NCBI RefSeq assembly: GCF_022539665.2
Contig: NC_081334.1
Coordinates: forward strand, 9,208,424-9,272,423
Direction of reading: 5' to 3'
Source of the DNA: Daphnia carinata
Lineage: Eukaryota > Arthropoda > Branchiopoda > Diplostraca > Daphniidae
DNA: 64,000 nt
A program made the translations under genes and the position numbers. This document shows, piece by piece, positions 8,466-21,407 of this stretch. The notes beneath the pieces are model-generated. The model had not been told where the DNA came from, searched no databases, and saw nothing but the letters and a program-made list of their open reading frames with translations. The stretch's first letter is position 1; each line of letters begins with the position of its first letter.

Positions 8466-11290
8466 AGGTAATACAGAAGCAAGGTGAAGACAAAAGGAAG
8501 GGTTATAAGGAAGGGCTAGGTTATAATACTAGCAATAGTCACCTAGGGTTAGCCATTTAAATCAATGTTAAAAGCGATGTTACAATATGAAGGTGTAGAT
8601 GCAGGGCACGAAAAACAAGAAAGTGAACTAAATGATACAATCTCTTCTAGATCTATATGAATACCTAGAGGCAACATCAGAAGTGCCGTTAAACGATATT
8701 ATTTTTCTACGGCAAGGCCAAAGGACTATGGATATTTAAAAGACTTATATATTCAGCCTGTGTTCTGCCTTTTGCAATGGTTCCTTCATTTTCCATAAGG
8801 CAAATAACATTGCCGTACGACGTTGAACCGGTAATCCTTGCAAAACAATCACAATAAACCCAATTTTTGAAAACCCCGCACGTCAGGAGTGGAACCATAT
8901 TTTACGAACAAACATATGATCATACAAAATCACACGTCTGCTTAAGGTGTTACATACGGTTCGAATGTGAGAGTATAAAACCGAGAACTAGATGCTCACA
9001 TAAATCTTGTCAAGCATCTGATTATGAGTCGCTCGCTAAATGGCTTGAGCTTAACGTGGTGGTATACAGGTTGGGAAATCCAAAAGGATTCCACAGGTAG
9101 GATTTTAGTCCAGCAGCCTTGACATGCATGTGTGTCAGTCACGTACATAACACTGCATTTGCACATATTTTACCAAATGTGTTTATTAACAATTGCTGAA
9201 ACGTGCATTCAAGAAGTTGTGACTATTTAAAAATAAGGAGCAGTTAGTCTGCATTCAGGTATATGGCTTTCTCTACTGTACTTAAATCAACAATCGGGGC
9301 AATAAAAATTTGCGATTTTGAAACGATTGCCATTTAATCATTCTAGTTATTCTCAAGTAAGTTCTTTCTCGTCAGCTTCTGATTTGTACTAGTTAATCCC
9401 GTATTGCATTCAATTTGCGATTCATTTAATTGCTAAAACTAGCCTTTTCAGTGCCGTCCATTACTAAGCGCAAAGTTTCATGCTTTCTCTTTGGCCGCAT
9501 GGCCCCATATTCGTCATGTCCATCGTGCTAGTATGCAGTTGAATCGAAATGATTTCGCGAAATAAAAGCGGAATTAAAAGTTAATTATTATTTTTTTATT
9601 TAAAATTTTTTTTACGGCACGAAAATCGGCATTGTGAATATGGTGCTATCCATTTTTGTTGTATTGGCGGCATTCTCAATCACGGTCAGTTGACGCGGAA
9701 GTAACGAACAAGACATTATTTCCTCTCCGATTAAATGGGCAAGAAGTTAGTGTGCTTCGCAACTGCCACCTTTCTAGGTTACGGTATCGACAACCGTTTA
9801 ACTCCGAGTTGGTCTTCTGTGTAGCTATCTGCATTAAGAGCAGCAAATATACTGTAGCTCCTTCTCGTGGGGAAGAGTTGGAAGAGAAAAAATATTTGCA
9901 TACCTAAGAATAATCCAAGCGTTCCCGGACCAATTGGGGGTGGCGGTTGCTACGGGGATGTGAAATCCAAATTTGCATGGAAGTAAAGCCTCCTCAGTTT
10001 TTCGTGAACAATCTGAACGACCATTGAATCCAAGCAATAAGGAAACCAGCCATAATGGCAACAACGTCTGCAACACCTAACATTTGATTGCTTGTCTTAG
10101 GTAGCAGTGGTAGGCTGTGGGAAGAGGGTAATCCGAATAGTTATCTGCTCCCATTGTATGCTATCTCCGCCCTAGTTATCAATACAAACTATGAATTAAC
10201 ATTATTACTGCGTTTTAAATATAAGGCATGAAAGCAGTGACATAGGCCTATTCTTCACTGAACCATCAATTCATAATATTGTGCAACATCATTGTTCGCA
10301 ATAGAAGTATGTTTTAATTAACTGCCATCACAACAAATTCTTGTCTAAACCAGCTCTCTGTTGGAGTTAGCAGCTGCTTACCTATTCAAGCTAACTTTTG
10401 GTCTTTCAAAACAAAACTATCTGCAACATTTCTGCAAGGGATCAATGTAGTGATTTGAATCAAAAGGTTCGTAGGTATGAACCGTAATTCTTATTGTTGG
10501 ATGTGACAGCCCCAGCCCCATTCTTCAAACTAAGGTAAACGAGGGAGCCTGTCTTTGCTTAAAGTGTAAAGTATCCACATAAGTGTCGCTGCTGTTTGTT
10601 GAGAAAACTCATGTAACCTAACGTCACCATCACATTCAAAAACTATTAAAAATGAGTTTACCTGATGATGCGAATAGGAAAACCATCACGGACGTATTCG
10701 AAAGCACAACGCTTAAAATTGAACTATCCATTACGAATGCATCTTAATCACAGAGGTAATGTAAACGAATTCCTCATACATGGTAAAAACGTAGCTCAGT
10801 CTTCCGCGGTAACTTTTCGAGGTTGAGACTGAAAGGTGAGACAATATGATAGAAGAAAAAAAAAAAAGAGCAAAAAAACAAGGCAGTGGCCATTATGGAT
10901 TTTCTGTGACCCGTCCCGCAGTTCTGGTTGCTGACAAATCCATGATAAAGAAAATGGTACAGTTTCTCGGAAACCGTCCAGTAAAAAAAAAAGAAAAAAC
11001 AGAAGAAAGGAAAAAAAAACAATGGCCAATGAGATATAAAAAAAAAAACAAGAGAAGAAGTAAACTAATAAAAAGAAAACAAGACGCCAGAGCTGTTTTT
11101 CGTTATCAGCTTATTTCAGCAAATTCGCTATTTAATGCCAAGATTTGCTGTCAGAGGAGACTTAGACTCTACGCTTAAAATTTTAATTGAGAATCCGGAT
11201 GATCGAATATGACAAATAATTTTGATTAGTTACTGTATTACGCACTTTCTTAATCGTCAATCTCTCGGTCGGTTTTTAATCAAAACCCAG
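8466..11290. other. No gene recognised; includes A-rich stretch
   Basis: About 2.8 kb without a recognisable gene. A minus-strand frame at 9834-10076 starts MLQTLLPLWLVSLLLGF, which looks like a signal peptide and could be a first exon of a secreted protein, possibly of the hydroxylase relic, but nothing downstream supports it. 10850-11080 is A-rich with runs of 7-10 A. Confidence 0.4.
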
Positions 11291-11291
11291 C

Positions 11292-11525
11292 ATGGTTTCA
11301 CATCACGTTGCACCTACACATCATTCAGTCGCATCACGATACTCCCACACAACAAACCAACGCCAAACACCCAACATCAACGCAACAACTCAATTTCATG
11401 AAGAACTAGCCTACATTAAATTTCAAACAAACACGTTTGCTAGATGGTATCGATTTTATTTTTACACGTTTTTACACCGAGAGCAACAGAGGCGTAAGGC
11501 ATAGATGCAGGACTTTAAATTATTT
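11292..11525. repeat. Duplicated 235-bp segment (partner 24327-24562)
   Basis: The segment starting TGGTTTCACATCACGTTGC is repeated almost exactly at 24327-24562, where it joins the truncated 5' end of hydroxylase copy 2 to the 3' flank of the cuticular gene. It marks a rearrangement breakpoint. No coding function is evident. Confidence 0.8.
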
Positions 11526-11742
11526 AATCAAAAAAATCAAAGAAAGAACAAACAGCTCCCTTGATTATGAATGTCGGTAACTAAATCAGTTCCTAGTTGT
11601 TATTTGTAAAATCAAAAATAACTAAGGTTTCTTAAACACAGGACCAAGACTCGCAGGCAACTGTATGGGATTTTACGGTAATTCTGACATTAATTTCGAA
11701 TAATTTTTGCATTTAACACGGCATTCACAACCATTTTCTTGT

Positions 11743-13048
11743 TAGATTCTTATCGGGCTATAGAAGAAGACGAACTAACCGATGAAAAGCCGACTGAAAC
11801 GAAAAGCCCACCAACAGTTTCCAAATTAACATCTCTGGGAAGATCTTTGTCATCTATTGAAATTGCTCCTCTATGGGCTGAGATGGTGGGCGTCGTTTGG
11901 CCGATAGATCCTCTTCAAAGAGTTGAGACTGGCGATGGATTAAGATTCAAGCTGGAATGGAAGATGATTTGGTGCGACGACAATCAGTATACCAAAGTCA
12001 CCTGTGTGGCATGCAACCCACAAGACCGGGTATGCAATTTTTGCATTTAAAATACGGCCCAAAATGATTGATGTTTGCAATATTAAATGTCCTACGTCAC
12101 GTTCCTAGATGCCCTTTGCTGTAGCGTATCAGAACCTGAGCACCCACAGAGGCTTTATCACTTGCTGGAACGTGCAAAACGTAACTTATCCGGAACTTGT
12201 TATTTCCTCTAGCACCAACCCAACCACCGTTAAATTCTCGATTGGAGGTTTTTACTGATAATTCATGTTGTTCACAGTTATTGCAGAATTGCAACCGTCC
12301 TACTATCATCTGGAACTGCCAAGGTTGATCGAACTGACTTTGCTCTCACAACCGGACTGTCTGCCTTCACCGGCTGCTCGGTGTTGTGTGGAACCGCTTA
12401 AAAGCGATCCGGATCGATTTATCATCGGCTCCGAAGATGGTTCTCCTCACACCGTACGAATCCTGAAAATTTGTTTTGATTTTTTCGAAACTTCATTTTA
12501 ATTTAACATTCTCCTTTAGTTTTCTTTCCTTCAAAGTTATGTCCCACTCTTGACGTATCAAAGACATGTCGGGGTAGTTGTTCACATGGAAAGTATGTTT
12601 TACATTAATGAAATATAAAATTTTTGTAACACTTAGAACAGTGATGTAGGATAGCTTTCATTCCCTGTTAAGCACTAAATTTAACATTTTTGAGCAGTTC
12701 GAAGTAAAAGCAATTTGTGGGAAGGATTATCATGGAAGGTGTGATAGGTTTAGATGACAAGATTTGTTTCATCACAGGGATAGATTATGAAGGCAAGGAA
12801 TTCCTCATCTCCCTTGGAAATGATAACATGATATACGTAGAGACACTGCTAATAGGAGAGAAGAGTCAAGTTACACCTTTATTTCTGGAGCCCTTGGTAA
12901 AAATATTTATTTTACCAACCTAATAATGCCGTATGAGTAATGCACAATGTTTTTGTGATGTCAAACAGGGATCTATCATCAATTTCACGTGTAATCCTGA
13001 TACTCCAGAGTTGATGGCCATCTTGAAACCTGATTCAATCGAACTGTG
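11743..13048 (+). pseudogene. WD40, dynein-intermediate-chain-like exons (gene or relic)
   Basis: Exon-like blocks with GT/AG borders. 11743-12028 ends with YTKVTCVACNPQDR before GTATGC. The next, starting at about 12109, reads MPFAVAYQNLSTHRGFITCW and continues NVQNVTYPELVISS, then stops at GGFY*. A block near 12285-12460 contains SDPDRFIIGSEDGSPH. 12720-12898 continues across a GT...AG intron into GSIINFTCNPDTPELMAILK and a stop at 13048. The V-T-x-x-x-x-N-P / AVAY / G-x-I-x-C-W pattern is that of WD repeats in dynein intermediate chains. I cannot join all blocks in one frame: the third needs a frame change and the last two are not clearly WD40. It may be two genes or a decayed one. Confidence 0.4.
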
Positions 13049-13489
13049 AAAAATATTTCCAGCGGCCATGTTTTTAATCAGCGCTCGCAGATTGCCTGAT
13101 CCCGCCTGTAAAACTTCACGACTCACTACCGTTTGCTTCCTTCCTTATTCAAAGGTGAATCAATAAATCAGTACTTTAATTTTTAATTGCCTTAATTCCA
13201 GCTTCGGATTTCTATTTGTTGTATAGGCCCTTCTTGTAGGCGATGACATTGGCAAAATCCATGTTTATTCACATAACTAACTTACATATCGTGAAACTAA
13301 CATGTATTTATTGTAATCGTACACACCAACCTTGGCGTGTTTTTAAAGTAAACTATTACAAGACAATCACAAATCGGATACTCTCATCAAACAGAAATAT
13401 TCAATTGCTAATCGTTTTGTTACCAATAAAAGGATTTCATTTTTAAATGAATAAAGAAAATTTAATTAATTCTTGATTAGGCCAACTTA

Positions 13490-14337
13490 AACACAAACCA
13501 TATTACTCGAATATATATTCACATGAAGCCAAATTGCTTTTATTACGTGTAATTACAATTAAGGGACAGCGGTGACATTTTCCGCATTGAAACGGGCAAT
13601 AAAACAACTTCCATTGGTCTATTCAAACGATTGCGAAAAGCGGCTAACTGGGCATTGGGAAACGGGGGTTTTACGAATAAGAGTGTATTATATTGCCCAA
13701 GTAGGATTGCCTTATCAAATGCAATATCCAGAATCCGAAAAAGAGCAAAAATATTACATACCAATAAAGTTGGACAGAGGTATTAGCACCGTGAAACGAA
13801 GCTCATCGTAAATCTACTTGTGTCAAGTTTGTACCGCAACATGGTGAGTTAACTAGCACTATAGTACTATTTAGATGCGAGAAGAAGGCGAAAATTACAA
13901 TTATATTGCTTTGCGTTGATAGAATATGACAGCAAGCCGTTCGGTACGCAAACATTCTGTTAAAAGGTAGCGATGTTTTCTTGCGTTTCAATTGCCATCC
14001 CACTGCCATGATAAATTCCCGAAAATCCAATTTCCTTATTGTTTAATTCTTTTTGATACCCACCATATATTAATTGAGCAATGCCAACGACGTGCTGGGC
14101 TTGGTGCATTCGGTATAAATACTCTGTATATAAACAAGTTCTTGCATGAAGGTCTGTTCGCACGGCAGAGAACCACTACAGTAAGCAAGGCCCTAGGAAG
14201 AAATTTGCTAACAAAAAGTATTGAAATATTTTTAATACTCATATTATCTTTACACTGTATAGATTCATCTGAATTACATAGCCTTATGTTTCTCTTTTCC
14301 TTGTTAAGGCGATTGACCAACCATATTCGTGCTGAAG
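13490..14337. repeat. Tandem duplication upstream of the C1q genes, copy 1 (partner 17060-18042)
   Basis: The 5' flanks of the two C1q genes are homologous along about 850 bp, including GGACAGCGGTGAC, TATTGCCCAAGTAGGATTGCC and the TATA region. Short frames inside (13572-13811, 17213-17479) are similar to each other but are not supported as genes; they look like diverged leader sequence or an old exon. Confidence 0.75.
14114..14121 (+). promoter_or_regulatory. TATA box of C1q gene 1
   Basis: TATAAATA, preceded by CATTCGG, lies about 220 bp before the ATG at 14338. The identical motif and spacing recur before gene 2. Confidence 0.6.
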
Positions 14338-16748
14338 ATGGAAGTACCAAGTAAAAAGAGTACTCAGTTAACTGTTGCACTTTTAGTTCTCGCATGGATT
14401 TCAAGCATCAACTTGGCCACGGCGGCTACAGCTGAAAACACTGATGGCGTATCGACTAGCAATTCGTCCTTAACGCGAGCAGCTGCGAGTGATTCTACGG
14501 TCGAAGACAGCAGGTTTGGTAGAAGTGCGGCCGCCTTCAGTAGCGCATTGAGCGAAGGCTCTTCGAGCGTCGCACAAGAAGCAGGAGCCTCCTGGACAAA
14601 GCTTCAAATATCGCCACTTGCTCTAGGATCAATGCCGTACGGTGCGTTCAGAATTAACATTTACGAGCACTCGGCCAATCTACTGGCCAGCACTCCCGAG
14701 TCACGCAAACGATACTACTACGCACCGATTGCTCTCTTGGACCACATCAGCGTCTTCAGTTGGTTTAACAACGTTACTGGAGTGCCTGAATTGCGATTCC
14801 GCGTACAGCTCTGGCAAGACGAAATCGAGAAGAAAATTACAACTTACACCACCAAACTGTTGCAAAGAACGATTTTACAGGAGCAGGTCGAGGTGATCCC
14901 ATTCAACAAGGTGATCCTCGTCACAACGTCTCCGTCAAAAGCTTACTGGCCGTCGAACGACTGGATTCCGTATCAATTCCACCAGTCGATCGAGTTCCAA
15001 CTAACCTGCAACGAAATGATCAAATGTCACCAACTCGCGATCAATATGCGCGTAAATCCCTATCAGTTCTCTCACTTCAAATTGCTTTTTAGTTTGGACT
15101 CGCAGACGACGCAGAGGCGCGAGACTGTCATCCGCGTGGAAAGCATTTTGTCTGGCGAAATGATGAGCACACTACATCAACGATACCCAGGCAAGCCCGA
15201 CGCTCTTTTAACAGCTCAGGACGAGAAGCGATTGTTGACCGAATCGGCCACCAACGTCATTGTCGATTCTTTCGACGATTCCGAGGTCATCACGTCCACG
15301 TCCGAAACGCAGATCTATAGCATGTTGAAAGACATGCTCATCAGCGCACGAACAACGATCAAAGATCAGGGAGACGAAATGTGGGAGTCAGTATTCTGGA
15401 ACGAGGACAACTACAGGCCTGACAAAGCAACCAAAACATGGAACGAGATATACGACAAACTGGACACGGAAACGCAACGTCTCCTAAGAGAGGAGTTCAG
15501 CGATTCAAACAGTTACAGTCTTTCAATAGACGTACGCCGACGAATAGTTAAGGTGGCCACATCTGTAAGCGCATCCTGGAGTTCGAGTGGTTTAACCGAA
15601 AGCGAAGCCATAGATAAATTCTACCAAGAAACCAAGAACTCTGTGCAATGGGAAGGTGAACAGTTCAAGCCGAAACAAATGGATTTGAGCCGAGTGAACC
15701 TGAATGCTTTTCGAGACTCGCAGAACTATCACGACCGAAGTGTTCGCGTTAGTTACTCGATGGCCGTTTTGTCCATCGGAATCAATTTTGCCGAGTACAG
15801 TGACCTTCAATCCAAGAACATTATTTTCCAGCTCCAGAAACAAGTTGACGGTAATTGCGTTTGCCATGCCTATATTTTGATGGATTTGGCCCTACCTAGT
15901 CCTAAGCTTGTACTTAATTAGATCAAATTTAAATGTACTTTTGAACTTTGTAGATTTGAAATCCTCTCAGAACGCTACTTCAACGAGTAAGTATTTTTTT
16001 TTAATTGTATAGGCTACAGTTAATTTCAACTGGGTTGTTTTACATTGTCTACGATTGTTGCCACTTACTTTTACACTTTACCTTTATCTCATTCAAAATG
16101 TTTCAATTCGTTCAAGTAAGTATAATTTCTTGCAAAAATACGATTTGTGTACTAAACTAAGGCGGTACATGTTGCCGCTTAGTGGATCGCTTTACTATTG
16201 CCAATCTGGCCAAAAGTCTACATGTCCTTACATAAATAGTTTAGAGATGGATATGCATTATAAAATTGTATTTAAATCCTTGAATTCAAGGAATGGCTAC
16301 CAACGAAAACCGACTCACTTTTCTCGAGACGAAGAAACCTGCCGTCTACTTCAGCGTCTACAGAAATACGTCCTTTAGCATTCAAAACGGGGTCATTCCT
16401 TTCCATGGCGCTCGTCTTAACATTGGCAATGGAATGAATACTAGAACAGGAATTTTCACGGCCCCTGAAGCCGGCATTTACGCCTTCCATTTCAACGGGT
16501 TCAAATACAAACCATCCGACGGTGTACTAACTGGCCAAAACGGCGCAGTTTACATTGGTTTCTATTTGAACGAGCAGCAGATAGGGAGAGCAGACGGTGG
16601 ATTGGCAACCGAAACGGGAACACTCGACTACAGTACAATTCTAGAACTCAAAGCTGGTGATCAAGTCAAGCTGATACTTCTCTACGGAATCCTTCACGAT
16701 TCAGGAATGTACACCCGGTTCTCAGGAGCATTGTTGACAGGGAATTAA
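14338..16748 (+). CDS. Secreted C1q-domain protein 1
   Basis: Exon 1 (14338-15850) begins MEVPSKKST and has a signal peptide (LTVALLVLAWISSINLATA). I chose this ATG because the upstream in-frame codon is GTG here and ATG in gene 2. The roughly 500-residue body is not a family I recognise: mixed alpha/beta, few Cys, with YYYAPIAL, VPELRFRVQLW and QTTQRRETVIRVESILSGE. Exon 1 ends at KQVDG before GTAATT, and reading through gives a stop soon after. A 33-nt micro-exon (15954-15986) and a C1q exon (16291-16748) follow in phase 1. C1q hallmarks are VYFSVYRN, GIFTAPEAGIYAFHF and STILELKAGDQVKL. A secreted, trimerising recognition protein is inferred; the ligand is unknown. Confidence 0.75.
15954..15986 (+). 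other. 33-nt micro-exon, C1q gene 1
   Basis: The sequence between TTTGTAG and GTAAGT encodes a short Ser/Thr/Asn linker (LKSSQNATST). It is symmetric phase 1, so it can be included or skipped without changing frame. A second micro-exon-like block near 16105-16115 ends in GTAAGT but has no AG acceptor and looks lost. Confidence 0.65.
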
Positions 16749-17059
16749 TTCGATACGCAATCGTGACTGTATTCATCTTCTATAAAAAAAAATGACATGT
16801 ATCTTTTATTTGTTAAATACAAAATGGGTGAAGGTCTATATTCATTTAGGAACGTAGGGTGCTAACATCAGATTTGATGAAGCAAATGGGTTAGTATAGT
16901 TCTACTGCTATAAAGTGAAAAATATAGCAATTTCTGCTACTATATTCATGCGGATTTCTGTTTTTGTTATTACAATAAGGCAATCACAATTCGAATACAT
17001 TTGGTATGCAGGAATACTCAATGGTGAATAGTTTTGTTGCCAATAAAAGGATGTCATTT

Positions 17060-18042
17060 TTAACTACATAAATAAAATTTTAAAAATTCTTGACCAGGTC
17101 GACTTGAAACAAAAACCAGGTTCTAAAAAAAAAATATACAATGTATTCACGTTTATACTGTATATATAACGTGAAATCAAATTGTTTGAATTACTACCTG
17201 TAATTACAATTAGTGGACAGCGGTGACCTTTTCCGAATTGAAACAGGCAATAAAACAATTATATGTCGGTCTATTCAAACGATTGAGAAAAACTGCAAAC
17301 TGCATATGGAAAGCGGGGTCTTACGAATAAGATTGTCTTATATTGCCCAAGTAGGATTGCCTTATGAATCAATGCAATCTCAAGAACTTGAAAAAGAGCA
17401 AAAAAAAAAAGATTGCATACCAAAGTACATACCACGTAGCGACAGAGGTATTAGCACCGAGAAACGAAGTTCATCGTAAGTTCATGCTAGTGGCAGCTCA
17501 ACACGGTGAATTTCGAAAATGTTTTGCTGTCTTGAGATATAATAAAATTATGACAGAATTATCCTTATATACTGTACATCGTATATCAACTCTAAGAACA
17601 AACAAGTAAACTAGCACTAAAGTTCTATTTAGATAAGATAAGAAGGCGAAAATTAATATAATATTGCTTTGCATTGGCAGAATATGAAAGCAAGCCGGTA
17701 GGTCAGTAAAAGTTCTGCCATCCCACGGTCATGGCACATTCATGCGAGACCAATTTGATTTATTGTTTAATTGTTTTTAATACCTGCGTATTATTCATTA
17801 TTTTAATCCGTATATTAACTGAGTAGTGCCGACGGCGTCAGCTTCGCGCATTCGGTATAAATATTCCGTATATAAGCAAGTGCTTGCATGGAGGTCTGCT
17901 AACGCGGAAGAGGTCCCAGGAAGAAATTGGCTAACAAAAAGTATTGAAATATCTTTTATACTCATATTATATTTACACTTTATAGATTCATCTGAATTAC
18001 ATTTTCTCTTTTCCTTGTTAAGGCGATTGACCAATCATATTC
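17060..18042. repeat. Tandem duplication upstream of the C1q genes, copy 2
   Basis: Homologous to 13490-14337, including the TATA region, with substitutions and indels. It shows that the C1q gene was duplicated together with its promoter. Confidence 0.75.
17856..17863 (+). promoter_or_regulatory. TATA box of C1q gene 2
   Basis: TATAAATA, in the same context as gene 1 (CATTCGG before it, CCGTATATAAGCAAG after it), about 185 bp before the ATG. Confidence 0.6.
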
Positions 18043-21000
18043 ATGATGAAGATGGAAGTTACAAGTAAAAAAAGTATTCAGTTAGCTGTTGCACTCCTAG
18101 CTCTCGCATGGGTTTCAAGCATCAACTTGGCCACGGCGGCTCCAATCAAAAACACTGATGGCGTATCGACTACCAATTTCTCATTAGTGCGAGCAGCTGC
18201 GAGTAATCCCACGGCCGAAGACAGTAGCATTGGTAAAAGTGCGGCCGCCTTCAGTAGCGCATTGAGCGAAGGTTCTTCACAATCATCCGGTGTCGCACAA
18301 GAAGCAGGATCCTCTTGGACAAAGCTTCAAATATCGCCACTTGCTGTAGGATCAATGCCGTACGGTACGTTCAGAATTAACATCTACGAACACTCGGCCA
18401 ATCTACTTGCCAGCAGTTCCGAGTCACGCAAACGATACTACTATGCACCGATGGCTCTAATGGACCATATCAACGCCTTCAGTTTGTTCAACAACGTTAC
18501 AAGAGTGCCTGAATTGCGATTCAGCGTACAGCTCTGGCATGACGAAATCGAGAAGAAAATTACAACTTACACCGCCAAACTGTTAAAAAGAACGGTTTCA
18601 CAGGAGCAGGTGGAGGTGATCCCATTCAACAAGGTGATCCTCGTCACAATGTCTCCCTCAAAAGATTACTGGCCGTCGAACGAATGGATTCCCTATCAAT
18701 TCCACCAGTCGGTCGCGTTTAAACTGACTTGCAACGAAGTGATCAAATGTGAAGAACTCGCGAACAACATGCGCGTAAATCCCTATCAGTTCTCCCACTT
18801 CAAATTGCTTTTTAGTTTGGATTCACAGACGACGCAGAGGCGCGAGACTGTCATCCGCGTGGAAAGCATCTTGTCTGGTGAGTTGATGAGCACACTTAAT
18901 CAACGATATCGAGACGAGGCCGATGTTCTACTAACAGCACAGGACGAGAAGCGATTGTTGACCGAATCGGTTACCAACGTCATTGTCGATTCTTTCGACG
19001 ATACCGAGGTCATCACATCCACATCCGAAACGCAGATCTATAACGTGTTGAAAAATATGCTCATCAGCGCCCGAACAACGATCGAAGATCAGGGAGACGA
19101 AATGTGGGAGTCGGTATTCTGGAACGAAAACAACTACAGGCCTGACAAAGCAACCAAAACATGGAACAATATGTATAGCAAACTGGACAAGGAAACTCAA
19201 CGTCGCCTAAGAGAGGAGTTCAACGATTCAAACAGGTTTAATCTTTCAGCAGAAGTAAACCTATCACTAGTTCAGGTGGCCGGATCTGCAAGGGCAGACT
19301 TGAGTAAGAGTGGTTTAAGCAAAAGCGAAGCCATGGATAAATTCTACGAAGAAACCAAGGACTCTGTGCAATGGGAAGGTGAACAGTTCAAGCCAAAACA
19401 AATGGATTTGAGCCGAGTGAACCTGAATGATTTACGAGACTCGCGGAACTATCAAGAGCGAAGTGTTCGCGTTAGTTACTCGATGGCTGTTTTGTCCATC
19501 GGAATCAATTTTGCCGAATACAGTGATGTTCAAACTAACAGCATTATTTTCCAGCTCCAGAAACAAATTGATGGTAATAGCCTTTGCCATGCCTATATTT
19601 CGATGGGTCCTAAGCTTGTACTCAATTAAATCAAATTGAATTGTACTTTTGAATTTTGTAGATTTGAAAAGCTCTCTTAACATTACTTCAACGAGTAAGT
19701 ATTTTTTTTATTGCATAGGCTAAGTTAATTTCGACTGAATTTTTTTACATCGTCTAATGAATGTTGCCGCTCTTCACCTTTATTTCACTTACAATGCTTT
19801 AATGCGTTTTCAGGTTTGAGAACTTCCCAGAACGCTTTAGCTTCAAGTAAGTACAATTGCTTTTCAAATTTGATTTGTGCACTAAACTATTAAGGCGGTG
19901 CATGTTGCCGCTAAGTGGATCGTTTTACTATTGCCAACCTGACCAAAGGTGCACATATCCTTTTGTCCATAAGAATCGATTTTTCCGAGTACAATGATGT
20001 TCAATCTAACAGCATTATTTTCCAGCTCCAGAAACAAATTGATGGTAATAGCCTTTGCCATGCCTATATTTCGATGGGTCCTAAGCTTGTACTCAATTAA
20101 ATCAAATTGAATTGTACTTTTGAATTTTGTAGATTTGAAAAGCTCTCTTAACATTACTTCAACGAGTAAGTATTTTTTTTATTGCAATGAATGTTGCCGC
20201 TCTTCATTTCACTTACAATGCTTTAATGCGTTTTCAGGTTTGAGAACTTTTTAGCTTCAAGTAAGTACAATTGCTTTTCAAATTTGATTTGTGCACTAAA
20301 CTATTAAGGCGGTGCATGTTGCCGCTAAGTGGATCGTTTTACTATTGCCAACCTGACCAAAGGTGCACATATCCTTTTGTCCATAAGAATCGATTTTTCC
20401 GAGTACAATGATGTTCAATCTAACACCATTATTTTTCAGCTCCAGAAACAAATAGACGGTAATAGCGCTGGCCTTGCCTAGATTTCGATGGGTTTGGCCC
20501 TACCTAGTCATAAATTTGTACTTAATTAGATTAAATTGAATTGTACTTGAAAATCTCTCTTGACTTTGCTTCAACGAGTAAGTATTTTTTCTTAATTTTA
20601 TAGGCTGAGTTAATTTTAACTTGTTTTGTATTGTCCAACGAATATTGCCGCGTACTATTGCTCTTTACCATTATCTCATTTCCAATGTTTTAATACGTTT
20701 TCAGGTTTGAGAACTTCCCAGGACGCTGTAGCTTCAAGTAAGTATAATTTCCTTTAAAATTTGATTTGTGCACTAAACTATTAAGGCGGTACATGTTGCC
20801 GCTCAGTGGATCGTTTTACGATTTCCAACCCGGCCGGCCAAAAGTGGCCATATCCCTACATAAATAGTTTAGAGATGGATATGCATTAGAAAATTGTATT
20901 TAACGCTTAAATTCTTGATTTCAAGGAATCACTACTAACGAAAAACGACTCACTACTAACGAAAAACGACTCACATCTCTCGAGATAAAGAAACCTGGCG

Positions 21001-21407
21001 TCTACTTCAGCGTTTACAGAAGTTCGTCCTTTAGAAGCCAAAACGCGGTCATTTCCTTCCAGTACGCTCGTCTTAACATCGGCAATGCAATGAATATTGG
21101 AACAGGCGTTTTCACGGCCCCCCGAGCCGGCATTTACACCTTCCATTTCAACGGGATGAAACACAAACCATCCGATGGTGAACTAAGGGGCCAAAGCGGC
21201 GCAGCTCACATCGGTTTCTATTTGAACGGGCAGTTCATGGGGAGAACAGAAGCTGGAAAAGGAACCAAAATGGGAACACTCTCCTACAGTACAATTCTAG
21301 AACTCAACGCTGGTGACCAAGTCAAGTTGAAGCTTCTTTACGGAATCCTTCACGATTCAGGTAATCTTCACACTCGGTTCTCAGGAGCATTGTTGAAAGA
21401 GCATTAA
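18043..21407 (+). CDS. Secreted C1q-domain protein 2
   Basis: Paralogue of gene 1. Exon 1 (18043-19573) starts MMKMEVTSKKS, has the same signal peptide and unrecognised domain, and ends at KQIDG before GTAATA. Micro-exons at 19662-19694 (LKSSLNITST) and 19814-19846 (LRTSQNALAS) are both 33 nt and phase 1. The C1q exon (20926-21407) reads VYFSVYRSSSF, GVFTAPRAGIYTFHF and STILELNAGDQVKL to TAA. The C1q exon opens with a 21-bp in-frame repeat (TTNEKRL twice). Between exon 1 and the C1q exon, a block containing the exon-1 tail and both micro-exons is repeated two more times. All borders are GT-AG. Coexpression with gene 1 is likely, given the shared promoter. Confidence 0.75.
19490..20830 (+). 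repeat. Three tandem copies of exon-1 tail plus micro-exons in C1q gene 2
   Basis: Homologous units start near 19494, 19965 and 20376, each spanning the end of exon 1, the first micro-exon, the intron and the second micro-exon. Unit 2 keeps micro-exon 1 (20133-20165), but its second micro-exon is cut to 23 nt (20238-20260), which breaks frame. Unit 3 has lost the first acceptor but keeps a full second micro-exon (20705-20737, SLRTSQDAVAS). Confidence 0.75.

Noticed and set aside
10774-11178. Phe-rich minus and Lys-rich plus ORFs
   Set aside because: Low-complexity A-rich sequence; no splice or family support.
13572-13811. Small ORF upstream of C1q gene 1, similar to 17213-17479
   Set aside because: The two are homologous only because the promoter region was duplicated; frames carry indels and no domain.
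19882-20154. Minus-strand ORFs repeated at 19432-19683 and 19882-20154
   Set aside because: Antisense shadows of the tandemly repeated exon-1 tail of C1q gene 2.
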